A stretch of DNA of 64,000 bases from Clostridium disporicum (GCF_001405015.1 NZ_CYZX01000017.1:11622-75621); one strand, 5' to 3'. Positions 25,021-34,165 are shown, counted from the stretch's first letter. Translations and numbers: made by a program. The notes: generated by a model not told the origin, from the sequence alone.

Positions 25021-26394
25021 ATGAAAACAGTAGAGTCTGTTTATACAGAAAAAATAGGGGTTGGAGAAAAACTAGCATATGGTTGTGGAGATTTAGCAAG
25101 TAACTTAGTTATGGTTCTTACAGGGACATACATTTCATTTTTCTATACAGATGCACTTGGACTTAATGTAGGTATTGTTGGAACTTTAATATTAATATCA
25201 CGTTTTTTTGATGGTTTTACAGATATAATTATGGGATTTATTATGGATAAAACTAAGTCAAAGCATGGTAAAGCACGTGCATGGATGCTTTGGCTTGCAA
25301 TTCCTTTTGGGGTATGTACGGCGCTTTTAACTATGGTTCCTAACTTGGGTAATGTTGGGAAGTATATATATGTATTTATATCTTATAACGTTGTTACTAC
25401 ATTTTTATATACGGCAATTAATATTCCTTATGGTGCATTAAATTCACTTATGACTAGAGATCAGACTCAACGTGAAACTATTAATGTATTCCGTATGACT
25501 ATGGCTCAAATTGGCGGATTAATTATAAATGCACTAACACTTCCATTTGTAAATGCAGTTGGAGGATCAACAAATCAATCTGCATGGATGATAGTTTCTA
25601 GTGTTTACGGTATTCTTGCTACTTTATTATTTTTACTTTGCTTTGTTAAGACAAAAGAGCGTGTAAATGTAGTTTCAGATGAAGATCGTAAAATTGGATT
25701 TATTAAAACTCTAAAATTAATGATAAAAAATGATGCTTGGCTTCTTATATGTGCTATATGGGTTGTAAATATTCTTGGTATGGCTATAGGAATGGGAGTT
25801 GGTGTTTATTATGCAAAATATATTCTTCATAGTGAAGCATACTTCGGATTTTTAGCTGTTATTCAGCAAGGAGTTTCAATTGTATTAATGGCAATGATGA
25901 TGCCATTTGTTAAAAAATTTGGAAAGCGTAATGTAGCTCTTGTTGGAACTATAATTTCTCTTATTTCACAACTTCTTATAATAGTAAATCCAACATCATT
26001 TTCATGGTTAGTAGTTTGTAACATAGTAAAAGGTATTGGGGCAGCACCATTAATGGCAACATTGTTTGCAATGATGGCAGATTCTATTGAGTATGGTCAT
26101 TGGAAGACTGGAGTACGTATTGAAGGTACATTATACAGTGCGACAACATTTGGAGCAAAAGTCGGAGGAGGAGTTGGAATGGTAGTTGCAACAACTGTTC
26201 TTGGAATGGCAGGATATAATGGTGCACTTGCAGTTCAAAGTGAGTCTGCCATTACAGCAATTTCTAATTTATATATTTATGCTCCTATAATCTTCCTTGT
26301 AATTCTTCCTATACTTTATTGCTTCTACAAGCTTGATAAGCAATATCCACAAGTTATGAAAGAGTTAGCTGAACGTGAAGATAAAAATAAGTAA
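25021..26394 (+). CDS. GPH family sugar:cation symporter
   Basis: 457 residues, twelve membrane segments. The N-terminal KLAYGCGDLASNLV and ISRFFDGFTDIIMGFIMDKT-K-S motifs, and the central DSIEYGHWKTGVR, are diagnostic of the glycoside-pentoside-hexuronide (MelB/XynP) family. It imports a sugar or glycoside with Na+ or H+. It ends the AraC-ROK-esterase operon and is followed by a strong terminator. Confidence 0.92.
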   Translation: MKTVESVYTEKIGVGEKLAYGCGDLASNLVMVLTGTYISFFYTDALGLNVGIVGTLILISRFFDGFTDIIMGFIMDKTKSKHGKARAWMLWLAIPFGVCTALLTMVPNLGNVGKYIYVFISYNVVTTFLYTAINIPYGALNSLMTRDQTQRETINVFRMTMAQIGGLIINALTLPFVNAVGGSTNQSAWMIVSSVYGILATLLFLLCFVKTKERVNVVSDEDRKIGFIKTLKLMIKNDAWLLICAIWVVNILGMAIGMGVGVYYAKYILHSEAYFGFLAVIQQGVSIVLMAMMMPFVKKFGKRNVALVGTIISLISQLLIIVNPTSFSWLVVCNIVKGIGAAPLMATLFAMMADSIEYGHWKTGVRIEGTLYSATTFGAKVGGGVGMVVATTVLGMAGYNGALAVQSESAITAISNLYIYAPIIFLVILPILYCFYKLDKQYPQVMKELAEREDKNK

Positions 26395-26410
26395 AATTTA
26401 AAGTGTAAAA

Positions 26411-26447
26411 AACTAGCTAATCACTATGATTAGTTGGTTTTTTTGTA
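26411..26447 (+). terminator. Rho-independent terminator after GPH gene
   Basis: AACTAGCTAATCA (26411-26423) pairs with TGATTAGTTGGTT (26427-26439) with two G-U pairs, then a T run. Confidence 0.87.
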
Positions 26448-26518
26448 TTTACAAGCATCTATTTTTTTATAAGAGGATTATCTATTCATAGGAATGACTT
26501 CAAGAAAGTAAATTAAAG

Positions 26519-26554
26519 AATATTACTTTTAAATAAAATACTCGTAAATGATGA
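26519..26554. repeat. 36-bp direct repeat, copy 2
   Basis: Identical to 19669-19704. The surrounding 26448-26804 has no gene; a degenerate match to the sequence before the small ORF of copy 1 continues for about 25 bp. Confidence 0.9.
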
Positions 26555-26804
26555 TTAAATATAAAAAAACAAACCAAACTGATCATTTTATACAATAACA
26601 AGCAAAACAAAATTTAGGAATGAAATAGATAAATATGATGAAAGATAAATATAGGGTAAATTAAGTAAGGAAATAATTTGATGGTAAAAAATGTTTATAT
26701 ATAGTTTTTAATTATGTATAATTTATTTATAAAAACAATTATATTTAATATTTAGTATAGTATCTATAAATTATATAAAGTTAAATTAGGAGAGGAATAT
26801 AGAT

Positions 26805-27476
26805 ATGAAGCAAGAAAAGGAAAAGAGAAAGAAACAAATTAAAGCGTTAAATGAACCTCCAAAGCTTACGATTTTAGAAGAGGTTGGTAATGCAGTTGTC
26901 CATGGTATAGGAGCAGGGCTTGCAATAGCGGGATTTATTCTACTTCTATTAAAATCAGATACAGGTCTTAAGGTGATGGCATCTTGTTTTTATGGGATAA
27001 GTTTATTTCTATTAATGATTATGAGTACCTTATATCATGCTTTTAAAAGTGGGTCTAAGGTAAAACGCTTATGGAGAAGGTTTGATTATTGTTCTATTTA
27101 TCTTTTAATTGGAGGAACATTCGCACCGTTGTACCTAGTGTATTGGGGGAATACCCTTGGAATAATTATTTTCTCTATACAATGGGCCTTAATTGTTTTA
27201 GGGATAGTGATGATTAGCGTTTTTGGACCAGGAAGATTTAAATGGTTACATTTTTCTTTATATTTTATAATTGGATGGAGTGGATTAGTGTTCTTGCCAG
27301 ACTGGTTTCATAATAACAGACCACTTATGTGGATGATTTTAATTGGTGGGGTTGTATATACTGTTGGAATGATTCCATTTACAAAAGATAAAAAGTATTC
27401 ACATTTTATATGGCACTTTTTTGTGATGATAGGTGCAATTCTGCATTGGATTGGTATTTATTATTACATTTATTAA
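26805..27476 (+). CDS. trhA: Hemolysin III / TrhA (PAQR-like) membrane protein
   Basis: 223 residues, seven membrane segments. Conserved motifs of the hemolysin III family are present: EEVGNAVVHGIGAGLA, MSTLYHAF, RRFDYCSIYLLIGGTFAP and the C-terminal HFIWHFFVMIGAILHW, holding the Ser/His/Asp set shared with PAQR receptors. Known members influence membrane fluidity homeostasis; the historic hemolysin label is not a proven activity. Monocistronic. Confidence 0.88.
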   Translation: MKQEKEKRKKQIKALNEPPKLTILEEVGNAVVHGIGAGLAIAGFILLLLKSDTGLKVMASCFYGISLFLLMIMSTLYHAFKSGSKVKRLWRRFDYCSIYLLIGGTFAPLYLVYWGNTLGIIIFSIQWALIVLGIVMISVFGPGRFKWLHFSLYFIIGWSGLVFLPDWFHNNRPLMWMILIGGVVYTVGMIPFTKDKKYSHFIWHFFVMIGAILHWIGIYYYIY

Positions 27477-27489
27477 AATATAAAAAAGA

Positions 27490-27521
27490 TAAGGAGCTTC
27501 GTGTTATATGATGCTCCTTTT
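27490..27521. terminator. Terminator between convergent trhA and tauE genes
   Basis: AAGGAGC (27491-27497) and GCTCCTT (27513-27519) with A-rich and T-rich flanks on each side. Confidence 0.7.
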
Positions 27522-27566
27522 AATATAAAGTATAAAGTTTAATGATTTTATTAATAAAAATACTTA

Positions 27567-28343
27567 TTATATTAATTTTATTAAAATAGTTACTATTCCA
27601 AGAATTCCAAGACATGTACCTACAATTCTATTTAATTTTTTAATCTCACACTTATTTGCAAACTTTGCACTAACATATGCACCAATAAGACAAAAGATTG
27701 TAACTAATAACATAGGAATAGGTTGTAGTATAGCTCCCATAGAGATATGACTTATTGCACCGGTTAAAGCAATAAGAGTCATAATCATAGTGCTTGTCCC
27801 TACAGCAACTTTTAAATTATAACCAAGAAGTAATGTAAATACTGTAAGCATTAAAATTCCTCCGCCACTTCCAGTAAATCCACAAATCCAACCGATAGCA
27901 CATCCCAAAAACATTGCTTGTAGGATCTTTTTCTTACTTATTTGATTTATTCCAGATTTTGCATCATGACCTTTTTCAATAGGTTTTACTAAAAACTTTA
28001 TCCCAAGAAAAATTGTAGTTGCCATAGAAATATAGCCTAGGCCATCGGGTTGTGACTGTGAGAAAAGATATCCGCTATAGCTACCAATGATAGATCCTAT
28101 AAAAGCTGTTATTGTAACAAGCATTCCATTCTTTAAATCAATATTTCTATTTTTATAATAAGTGTACGCTGTCAATAGACTAGCAAGCACATCTGCTGAA
28201 AGTGCTACTGTTACAGCATCATAACTCTGCCATCCACATACACTAACAAGCAAAGGGGTAATAACTACTGCTGCAGAAAGACCAGCAAGTCCTGTTACAA
28301 CACCTGCCACAATTCCTGCTAAAATATAAACAAGATATAACAT
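27567..28343 (-). CDS. TauE/SafE family anion exporter
   Basis: 258 residues with seven to eight membrane segments. The duplicated motif G-x-x-x-G-x-x-x-G-x-G-G-G is seen (VAGVVTGLAGLSAAVVITPLL in the first half; GWICGFTGSGGGILMLTVF in the second), diagnostic of TauE/SafE proteins that move sulfite, sulfonates or organic anions. AGGAGAG upstream supports the ATG at 28343. No sulfur-metabolism gene is adjacent, so the substrate is open. Confidence 0.9.
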   Translation of the reverse strand: MLYLVYILAGIVAGVVTGLAGLSAAVVITPLLVSVCGWQSYDAVTVALSADVLASLLTAYTYYKNRNIDLKNGMLVTITAFIGSIIGSYSGYLFSQSQPDGLGYISMATTIFLGIKFLVKPIEKGHDAKSGINQISKKKILQAMFLGCAIGWICGFTGSGGGILMLTVFTLLLGYNLKVAVGTSTMIMTLIALTGAISHISMGAILQPIPMLLVTIFCLIGAYVSAKFANKCEIKKLNRIVGTCLGILGIVTILIKLI

Positions 28344-28616
28344 GACATACTCTCCTTTTAATACTAATATTGTTTCAGTTTACATCTTAACATTTTACAT
28401 TATATAACAATCGTTCGCAATTTAATTAATAATATATTAACAATTAATTTAGATTATAGTCTATAAACTCTTTTGCTAATGGTATTTTTAACTCAACTAC
28501 CATTGGGTATTAATTATTGTAATAGGGAATCGGTTGAGGAAGATACAAAAGCTTTTTTACTTTAAATATATTTTGATATAATTTAATTAAAGATAGATAT
28601 ATATGAGGAGAATAAT

Positions 28617-29444
28617 ATGAGAAAAACAAGATTTTTATATCAGCATGGTAAAAGTAAAGCTTTAACAATAAGCTATGATGATGGTGTTCAATTTGATGAG
28701 AAATTAGTAGAAATACTTAATAGATATAAATTAAAGGCCACATTTAATGTTAATTCAGGTATTAAGCCAGGAACTACTTGGATAAATAAAGGTATAGATG
28801 TAACAAGAATAAATTTAGTGGAAAATAAAGATCTTTATAAAGAACATGAGATAGCAATTCATACTTTAACACATCCACATTTAGAGAAATTAAATGAAAA
28901 TGAGATTCTTAAAGAAGTTTTAGAAGATAAAATTAACTTAGAAAGAATTTATGGAGGAGTAATTAGAGGAATGTCTTATCCTTTTGGAACATATAACTCA
29001 AAGGTTAAAGATATTATTAGAACATGCGGAGTTGACTATTCAAGAACTGTTGTTGAAAATGAGGATTTTACATTGCCAAATGATTTTCTAGAATGGCATT
29101 CAACTTGTAGACATGCTAATCCAAGATTAATGGAAATAACAAAGAGATTCTTAGAAAAAGAAGATGGTGAGTTAGATTTATTTTATATTTGGGGACATAG
29201 TTATGAATTTGAAGTTGATAATAATTGGGAGCTTATTGAAGAGTTTGCTGAGAAGGTCAGTAATAAAGAAGATATTTGGTACGCAACAAATATAGAAGTT
29301 TATGATTATATAACTGCTGTTAGGTCGCTTAAGTTTTCTGGAAATAAGTCAAGAGTTTACAATCCAAGTGCTTTAGACGTATGGATTAGTGTTGATGGAA
29401 AAACTGTAAAAATAGACTCAAGAGAAACAATTGAATTATTATAA
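28617..29444 (+). CDS. Polysaccharide deacetylase family protein
   Basis: 275 residues, no signal peptide. The NodB homology domain starts at once: ALTISYDDGVQFDEKL gives the catalytic/metal Asp pair, and IAIHTLTHPHLEKL gives the two metal His (H-x3-H). GMSYPFGTYNSKVKDI and the late FYIWGHSYEFE are the remaining family motifs. It probably removes N- or O-acetyl groups from a carbohydrate with a divalent metal. Without a secretion signal it may act on a cytoplasmic sugar. AGGAG precedes the ATG. Confidence 0.88.
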   Translation: MRKTRFLYQHGKSKALTISYDDGVQFDEKLVEILNRYKLKATFNVNSGIKPGTTWINKGIDVTRINLVENKDLYKEHEIAIHTLTHPHLEKLNENEILKEVLEDKINLERIYGGVIRGMSYPFGTYNSKVKDIIRTCGVDYSRTVVENEDFTLPNDFLEWHSTCRHANPRLMEITKRFLEKEDGELDLFYIWGHSYEFEVDNNWELIEEFAEKVSNKEDIWYATNIEVYDYITAVRSLKFSGNKSRVYNPSALDVWISVDGKTVKIDSRETIELL

Positions 29445-29446
29445 AA

Positions 29447-29480
29447 GTAGAATCTTGATTTATTCTAGTAAGATTCTACT
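29447..29480 (+). terminator. Hairpin after deacetylase
   Basis: AGTAGAATCTT (29447-29457) pairs perfectly with AAGATTCTACT (29470-29480), followed by AAATTTT. Confidence 0.65.
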
Positions 29481-29558
29481 AAATTTTAAATATCAGTTGC
29501 TGTTAGCAAACAAAAACAAGTTTTTATAGGATGTTTTATAAATAATAAAAAATAACCT

Positions 29559-29616
29559 AATAAAATAAACAAAAGGTTCTAAATGCTTATATTTAGAACC
29601 TTTTGTTTATTTTATT
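29559..29616 (-). terminator. Very strong hairpin terminator overlapping a stop codon
   Basis: A perfect 26-bp inverted repeat (arms 29559-29584 and 29591-29616, loop GCTTAT). The stop codon of the minus-strand gene (29612-29614) lies within one arm. It can act on both strands. Confidence 0.85.
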
Positions 29617-30274
29617 GATTTTCTTCTTCATGATTTTTAAGTATCAAATTAGATCTTCTATTATCTAGCGGATTATGATTCTTAAATTCTATATATTGAT
29701 TTTCTTGAGGTTTCATAATAACCTTCCAAAGAGGAAGTCTACCTTCAGGAGTATTTGCAACAACTGAAACATTACCATGAGTTTTATGAAGAACCCAACT
29801 ATAAGTATCGTTTATTACTAAAGCTAAGTCTTCTTTAGATATTAATGCATAGCCTTCTTTTTTATCAAGTTTATCCTTTAATATTATAGAAATAGTATTT
29901 TCGTCTTTTTCTTCGTATTCATTACCACTATTCTTTTTAGCTATATCTAAATTACATCTTCTATTATCTAAAGTGTCACCATTTAAATATTTTATAGGTG
30001 CCTTTGGACTAACCTTTAACAGTACGCTTGCTATGCTTTGCTTTAAAGGCTTATTTTTGCTATTTTTCTTGGTTTTACTTATATTTTGAGCTATATAATT
30101 GTTATAATCTTTATTCCATTCTGCAAACCAAGTTCCCATATCATTTATTAAAGCTAAATCATCCTCATCTATTTTTGTAATAAGTTCTGTTCCGTCTTTT
30201 TTTAGAATTGTAATGTAAACAACATTATCTTTTACTTCATAAGAGTTTCCTATATTTTTATATATCGGTTTCAT
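29612..30274 (-). CDS. Tandem degenerate HNH/AP2-like domain protein
   Basis: 220 residues made of two ~110-residue repeats. In each, an acidic D-L-A-L-I/V strand (37-62; 146-173), the region that in phage-type HNH/AP2 endonucleases recognises DNA, is followed by a strand and the end motif: YLNGDTLDNRRCNL (96-109) and FKNHNPLDNRRSNL (197-210). Active homing-type HNH proteins have IDHxNGxxxDNRxxNL; here the DH is replaced by KY or EF, so nuclease activity is doubtful. A DNA-binding or regulatory role is possible. Not in an operon; an unusual terminator follows. Confidence 0.55.
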   Translation of the reverse strand: MKPIYKNIGNSYEVKDNVVYITILKKDGTELITKIDEDDLALINDMGTWFAEWNKDYNNYIAQNISKTKKNSKNKPLKQSIASVLLKVSPKAPIKYLNGDTLDNRRCNLDIAKKNSGNEYEEKDENTISIILKDKLDKKEGYALISKEDLALVINDTYSWVLHKTHGNVSVVANTPEGRLPLWKVIMKPQENQYIEFKNHNPLDNRRSNLILKNHEEENQ

Positions 30275-30560
30275 TTTTACACCTCATAATATCTATATTT
30301 TATTAATTTTTTATTTGTCCACAAAATAATACTTTTAACTACTTACTTTATTATAGACTAAAATCTAATTATGTAAACTATATTATATAATATGTATTCA
30401 AATATTTTCCATAGAGTAATAACTGGTTAAAAAGTATGAAATTATAAAAAAAGTATTAATTTATTAGTAATTTCTTCATACAAAATTTTATTTAATGTAT
30501 AATTGAAAATATATCATATAGCTTATGATAAAATTTAATATACAAAAGGGGAGATTTATT
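30275..30560. other. Divergent intergenic region
   Basis: 286 AT-rich bases without a gene between the minus-strand HNH-like gene and the lipoprotein gene. Nothing beyond likely promoters is seen; GGGGAG at 30548-30553 is the lipoprotein ribosome site. Confidence 0.4.
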
Positions 30561-30953
30561 ATGAAAAAGCTTATAAAGGTGATGTCATTAGTTTTATGTT
30601 TAAGCTTATTAATAAGTTGTGGTACCGAGAAGCTTAGTGATAAGTATAATGAGGAAGAAATAAAGGTAGTATCAGAACAAATAATAAATAATTTGAATCA
30701 TAATAATTATGAGGCAGTTTATGATATGAGTACAGATGCTTTAAAAGAAACCATTTCTGAAGGAACATTAGAAAGTATATGGACAGGCATTAGCGAACAT
30801 GTAGGAGCTTTTAAAAAAATATTAAATTATGAAGTAAGAGAAAAAGATGGAAATCCAGTAACTGCTGTTAAGACGGAATATCTTGAGAAAAATGTAAGAT
30901 TTATTTTTGTATTTACAGAAGATTTAAAGCTAGATGCAATGGATATAAATTAG
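30561..30953 (+). CDS. Small lipoprotein, DUF3887-like
   Basis: 130 residues. The N-terminal MKKLIKVMSLVLCLSLLISC is a lipoprotein signal with lipobox LISC (Cys20), so the mature protein is membrane-anchored outside the cell. The remainder (helix with EEIKVVSEQIINNLNHNNYEAV, then beta strands) fits the DUF3887 fold of NTF2-like proteins, of unknown function. A longer start at 30525 is unlikely because GGGGAG at 30548-30553 and the signal peptide mark ATG 30561. Confidence 0.72.
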   Translation: MKKLIKVMSLVLCLSLLISCGTEKLSDKYNEEEIKVVSEQIINNLNHNNYEAVYDMSTDALKETISEGTLESIWTGISEHVGAFKKILNYEVREKDGNPVTAVKTEYLEKNVRFIFVFTEDLKLDAMDIN

Positions 30954-30957
30954 TAGA

Positions 30958-31065
30958 AAGATATTACTAAAAGATCATACAAATTATTGTGTGATAAATT
31001 TTGCTAAAAATGATAATGAAGAAGCTTTGGAAAAGTTAAATAATGCATTAGATAAGAGTAAGTGA
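30958..31065 (+). pseudogene. Gene remnant, C-terminal TPR-like fragment
   Basis: An open frame without a proper start ends at 31065 and encodes NYCVINFAKNDNEEALEKL and a short helical tail, similar to the last repeat of tetratricopeptide proteins (N-x-A-C/V... A-L-x-x-L-x-x-A-L). Likely a relic of a deleted gene. Confidence 0.3.
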
Positions 31066-31105
31066 TATAATGTATTGACTAAAGAAAAAAAGGAGTAATT
31101 TTATA

Positions 31106-31711
31106 ATGGAATTAAGCATAAATGAAATTAATGAGCTAAGTGCAGTAGAACTTTTAGAAAGAGCTTATGGTAAAAAGTTAGAAAGTAAGAAAACTGTATT
31201 GGAATATATAGAAATAGTAAAATTTTTAAGAGATCCTGAAGTTAATCCAGAAAAGGTTCAAGAAACATACAATCTTATATACAACAGTATAGATAAAATG
31301 AATGATTCAGTAAAACCAAATACTATAATGTTCTTAATGAATGCTTTAAAGGCTCAGTTGGGTAAATTTGTAAGTGATAAAGATCCTAAAAAAGAACATG
31401 GATTTATCAAATACTTTAAGCTAGCATATCCAGCGAAGATGAGAGGTAAGGGATTTACAAGAGTTCTTATGAATATAAATAATATAACAGATGAGCAGAT
31501 ATGGACTACTATTACGTATATTAATAGAGGCTATATAAAGAGGGAAATATATCTTACTGGTGATGACAAAATAGCTATAAAAGAGATGGTAGGAAAGTTA
31601 GTTGCAAAGAATAATATTAAATATGTTAATCAAGTAAAGAGTATGGAAAAATTACTAAGTGCTTTAGGTATTAAAGTAATAAATGTAGATGGTAAGTTTA
31701 AAATAAAATAA
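31106..31711 (+). CDS. Hypothetical protein, alpha-helical, 201 aa
   Basis: I do not recognise the family. The protein is soluble, charged and mostly helical, with helices at about 10-60 and 75-110, a mixed central segment (KYFKLAYPAKMRGKGFTRVL) and a helix plus short strands at the end (LLSALGIKVINVDGKFKIK). No membrane segment, signal or metal motif. AAGGAG precedes the ATG and a good terminator follows, so it is a single-gene unit. Confidence 0.65.
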   Translation: MELSINEINELSAVELLERAYGKKLESKKTVLEYIEIVKFLRDPEVNPEKVQETYNLIYNSIDKMNDSVKPNTIMFLMNALKAQLGKFVSDKDPKKEHGFIKYFKLAYPAKMRGKGFTRVLMNINNITDEQIWTTITYINRGYIKREIYLTGDDKIAIKEMVGKLVAKNNIKYVNQVKSMEKLLSALGIKVINVDGKFKIK

Positions 31712-31722
31712 ATGTTAAATTA

Positions 31723-31767
31723 CCCCAAAGGTTTGTAAAAATATAAGCCTTTGGGGCATTTTTATTT
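31723..31767 (+). terminator. Rho-independent terminator
   Basis: CCCCAAAGG (31723-31731) pairs perfectly with CCTTTGGGG (31748-31756), followed by a T-rich tail. Confidence 0.87.
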
Positions 31768-31909
31768 TCAAATTGTATTTTGGATTAGAGAAATAAAAGC
31801 TTTTAATCATAACATTAATATTACGTATTAATTAAAATAATTAGTTAAATTATGAATATAATACAGTAACGGCATTAATTTGTTAAATTAAATATAAGGA
31901 GGATAATGT

Positions 31910-34105
31910 ATGACAGAAAGCAAATGTCCAGTGACAGGAAGGAGTAGTAAAGATATGTCTGGTGAAGGATATACAACAAAAGATTGGTGGCCAGACCAAT
32001 TAAATCTTCAAATTCTTCATCAAAATTCAGATTTAAGTAATCCAATGTCTAAATGTTTTGACTATGCTGAAGAATTCAAAAAACTAGACCTTAAAGAGAT
32101 AAAAAATGATTTGTATAAGTTAATGACAGATTCTCAAGACTGGTGGCCTGCTGATTACGGTCACTATGGCCCATTATTTATTCGTATGGCATGGCATAGT
32201 GCAGGAACATATAGGATTGGAGATGGTAGAGGTGGTGCTGGTAAAGGAACACAACGTTTTGCACCTCTTAATAGCTGGCCAGATAACGTTAATCTAGATA
32301 AAGCACGTCGTTTACTTTGGCCTATTAAAAAGAAATATGGAAATAAAATATCTTGGGCGGATCTTATGATATTGGCAGGTAACTGTGCATTTGAATCTAT
32401 GGGAATAAAACTGATAGGTTTTGGTGGTGGACGTGAAGATGTATGGGAGCCACAAGAAGAGATTTATTGGGGAAGTGCAAAAAAATGGCTTGGAGATAAT
32501 AAAATGTCAAGTGATGGAGAATTAGAAAATCCACTTGCGGCTGTCCAAATGGGATTAATTTATGTAAATCCGGAAGGGCCAAATGGAAAACCAGATCCAA
32601 TGGCATCAGCTAAAGATGTTAGAGAAACTTTCTCACGTATGGCTATGAATGACGAGGAAACTGTTGCACTTATAGCAGGGGGACATACCTTTGGTAAGTG
32701 TCATGGTGCAGGTCCTGCTACATATGTTGGTCCTGCACCAGAGGCTGCACCTATTGAGGAACAAGGACTAGGATGGAAGAATAGTTATGGAAGTGGTAAT
32801 GGTGAATATACTATAGGTAGTGGAATAGAAGGTGCATGGAAAGCAAATCCTACACAGTGGAATATGGGTTATCTAAAAACATTATTTAAATATAAATGGG
32901 AGTTAGTTAAAAGTCCTGCAGGAGCATATCAATGGTTAGCGATTAATGTTGATGAAGAGGATATGGTAGTTGATGCACACGATCCTTTAAAGAAACATAG
33001 ACCTATGATGACTACAGCAGATTTATCACTTATTACTGATCCTAAATATAAAGCAATAGCATTAGATTATTTAGAAAATCCAGAGAAATTTGCTGATGCT
33101 TTCGCACGTGCATGGTTTAAATTAACTCATAGAGATATGGGGCCAATATCAAGATATCTTGGACCAGATGTTCCAACTGAAAGGTTTATTTGGCAAGATC
33201 CTGTGCCAGTAGTTAATCATAAATTGATTAATAAAAAGGATATCATACATCTTAAGAAAAAGATTCTATCATCTGGATTATCTATATGTGAGCTTGTTAA
33301 AGTAGCTTGGGAATCTGCATCAACATTCCGTGGTTCAGATAAACGTGGTGGTGCAAACGGTGCAAGAATACGTCTTGAACCACAAAAAAATTGGGAAGTA
33401 AATGAGCCAGAAGAGCTTAATAATGTTCTAAATGTATTAGAAGAAATCCAGGTAAAGTTTAATAAATCACAATCTGGAAATAAGAAGGTTTCTCTAGCAG
33501 ATATTATTGTACTTGCTGGATGTGCTGGTATTGAACAAGCTGCAAAAAATGCAGGATATGATATTATTGTTCCTTTTACTCCAGGCCGTACTGATGCAAC
33601 TCAAGATCAAACAGATATAAATTCATTCAGCGTACTTGAACCTAAAGCAGACGGATTTAGAAACTATATAAAAAGTGAAATTTCAGCAAAACCAGAAGAA
33701 ATGTTAATTGACCGTGCACAACTATTAACACTAACTGCTCCTGAAATGACAGTATTAATTGGTGGGATGCGTGTGTTAAATATAAATTATAAGCAGTCTA
33801 AAGATGGTGTATTTACAAATAAAACTGAATGTCTTACAAATGATTTCTTCCAAAATCTCCTTGATATGAATACAGTATGGAAACCAATAGATGAAGATAA
33901 GCAAAGATTTGAAGGTTGTGATAGAGAGACAGGAAAGGTAAAATGGACAGCAACAAGAGTTGATCTTATTTTTGGTTCTAATTCGCAACTTCGTGCAATA
34001 GCTGAAGTATATGCATGTGATGATAATAAAGAAAAGTTTTTGCAAGATTTCGTAAATGCTTGGAATAAAGTTATGAATGCAGACCGTTTTGATATAAAAA
34101 GATAA
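31910..34105 (+). CDS. katG: Catalase-peroxidase KatG
   Basis: 731 residues, a full two-domain catalase-peroxidase. The distal haem site is Arg92-Trp95-His96 in RMAWHSAGTYR, and the proximal His259 lies in GGHTFGKCHGA. The covalent adduct residues needed for catalase activity are all present: Trp95, Tyr218 (GLIYVNPEGPNG) and Met244 (FSRMAMND). The C-terminal half repeats the peroxidase fold without haem. It destroys hydrogen peroxide, which is notable for an anaerobe. GGAGG precedes the ATG, with a TATAAT at 31857-31862. Monocistronic; a MATE gene follows after a terminator. Confidence 0.97.
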   Translation: MTESKCPVTGRSSKDMSGEGYTTKDWWPDQLNLQILHQNSDLSNPMSKCFDYAEEFKKLDLKEIKNDLYKLMTDSQDWWPADYGHYGPLFIRMAWHSAGTYRIGDGRGGAGKGTQRFAPLNSWPDNVNLDKARRLLWPIKKKYGNKISWADLMILAGNCAFESMGIKLIGFGGGREDVWEPQEEIYWGSAKKWLGDNKMSSDGELENPLAAVQMGLIYVNPEGPNGKPDPMASAKDVRETFSRMAMNDEETVALIAGGHTFGKCHGAGPATYVGPAPEAAPIEEQGLGWKNSYGSGNGEYTIGSGIEGAWKANPTQWNMGYLKTLFKYKWELVKSPAGAYQWLAINVDEEDMVVDAHDPLKKHRPMMTTADLSLITDPKYKAIALDYLENPEKFADAFARAWFKLTHRDMGPISRYLGPDVPTERFIWQDPVPVVNHKLINKKDIIHLKKKILSSGLSICELVKVAWESASTFRGSDKRGGANGARIRLEPQKNWEVNEPEELNNVLNVLEEIQVKFNKSQSGNKKVSLADIIVLAGCAGIEQAAKNAGYDIIVPFTPGRTDATQDQTDINSFSVLEPKADGFRNYIKSEISAKPEEMLIDRAQLLTLTAPEMTVLIGGMRVLNINYKQSKDGVFTNKTECLTNDFFQNLLDMNTVWKPIDEDKQRFEGCDRETGKVKWTATRVDLIFGSNSQLRAIAEVYACDDNKEKFLQDFVNAWNKVMNADRFDIKR

Positions 34106-34137
34106 AAACTAGACCTTGAAGGTCCAGTAAATTTCCA

Positions 34138-34165
34138 GTGGCAAGCAGTTGCTTGTCACTTTTGT
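34138..34165 (+). terminator. Terminator after katG
   Basis: GTGGCAAGCA (34138-34147) pairs with TGCTTGTCAC (34150-34159), followed by TTTTG. The loop is only two bases on paper, so the top pairs will open. Confidence 0.6.

Noticed and set aside
31832..31846. PerR-box-like sequence before katG
   Set aside because: TTAAAATAATTAGTT matches the PerR palindrome at only about 10 of 14 positions and the right half is poor; in such AT-rich DNA this is near chance.
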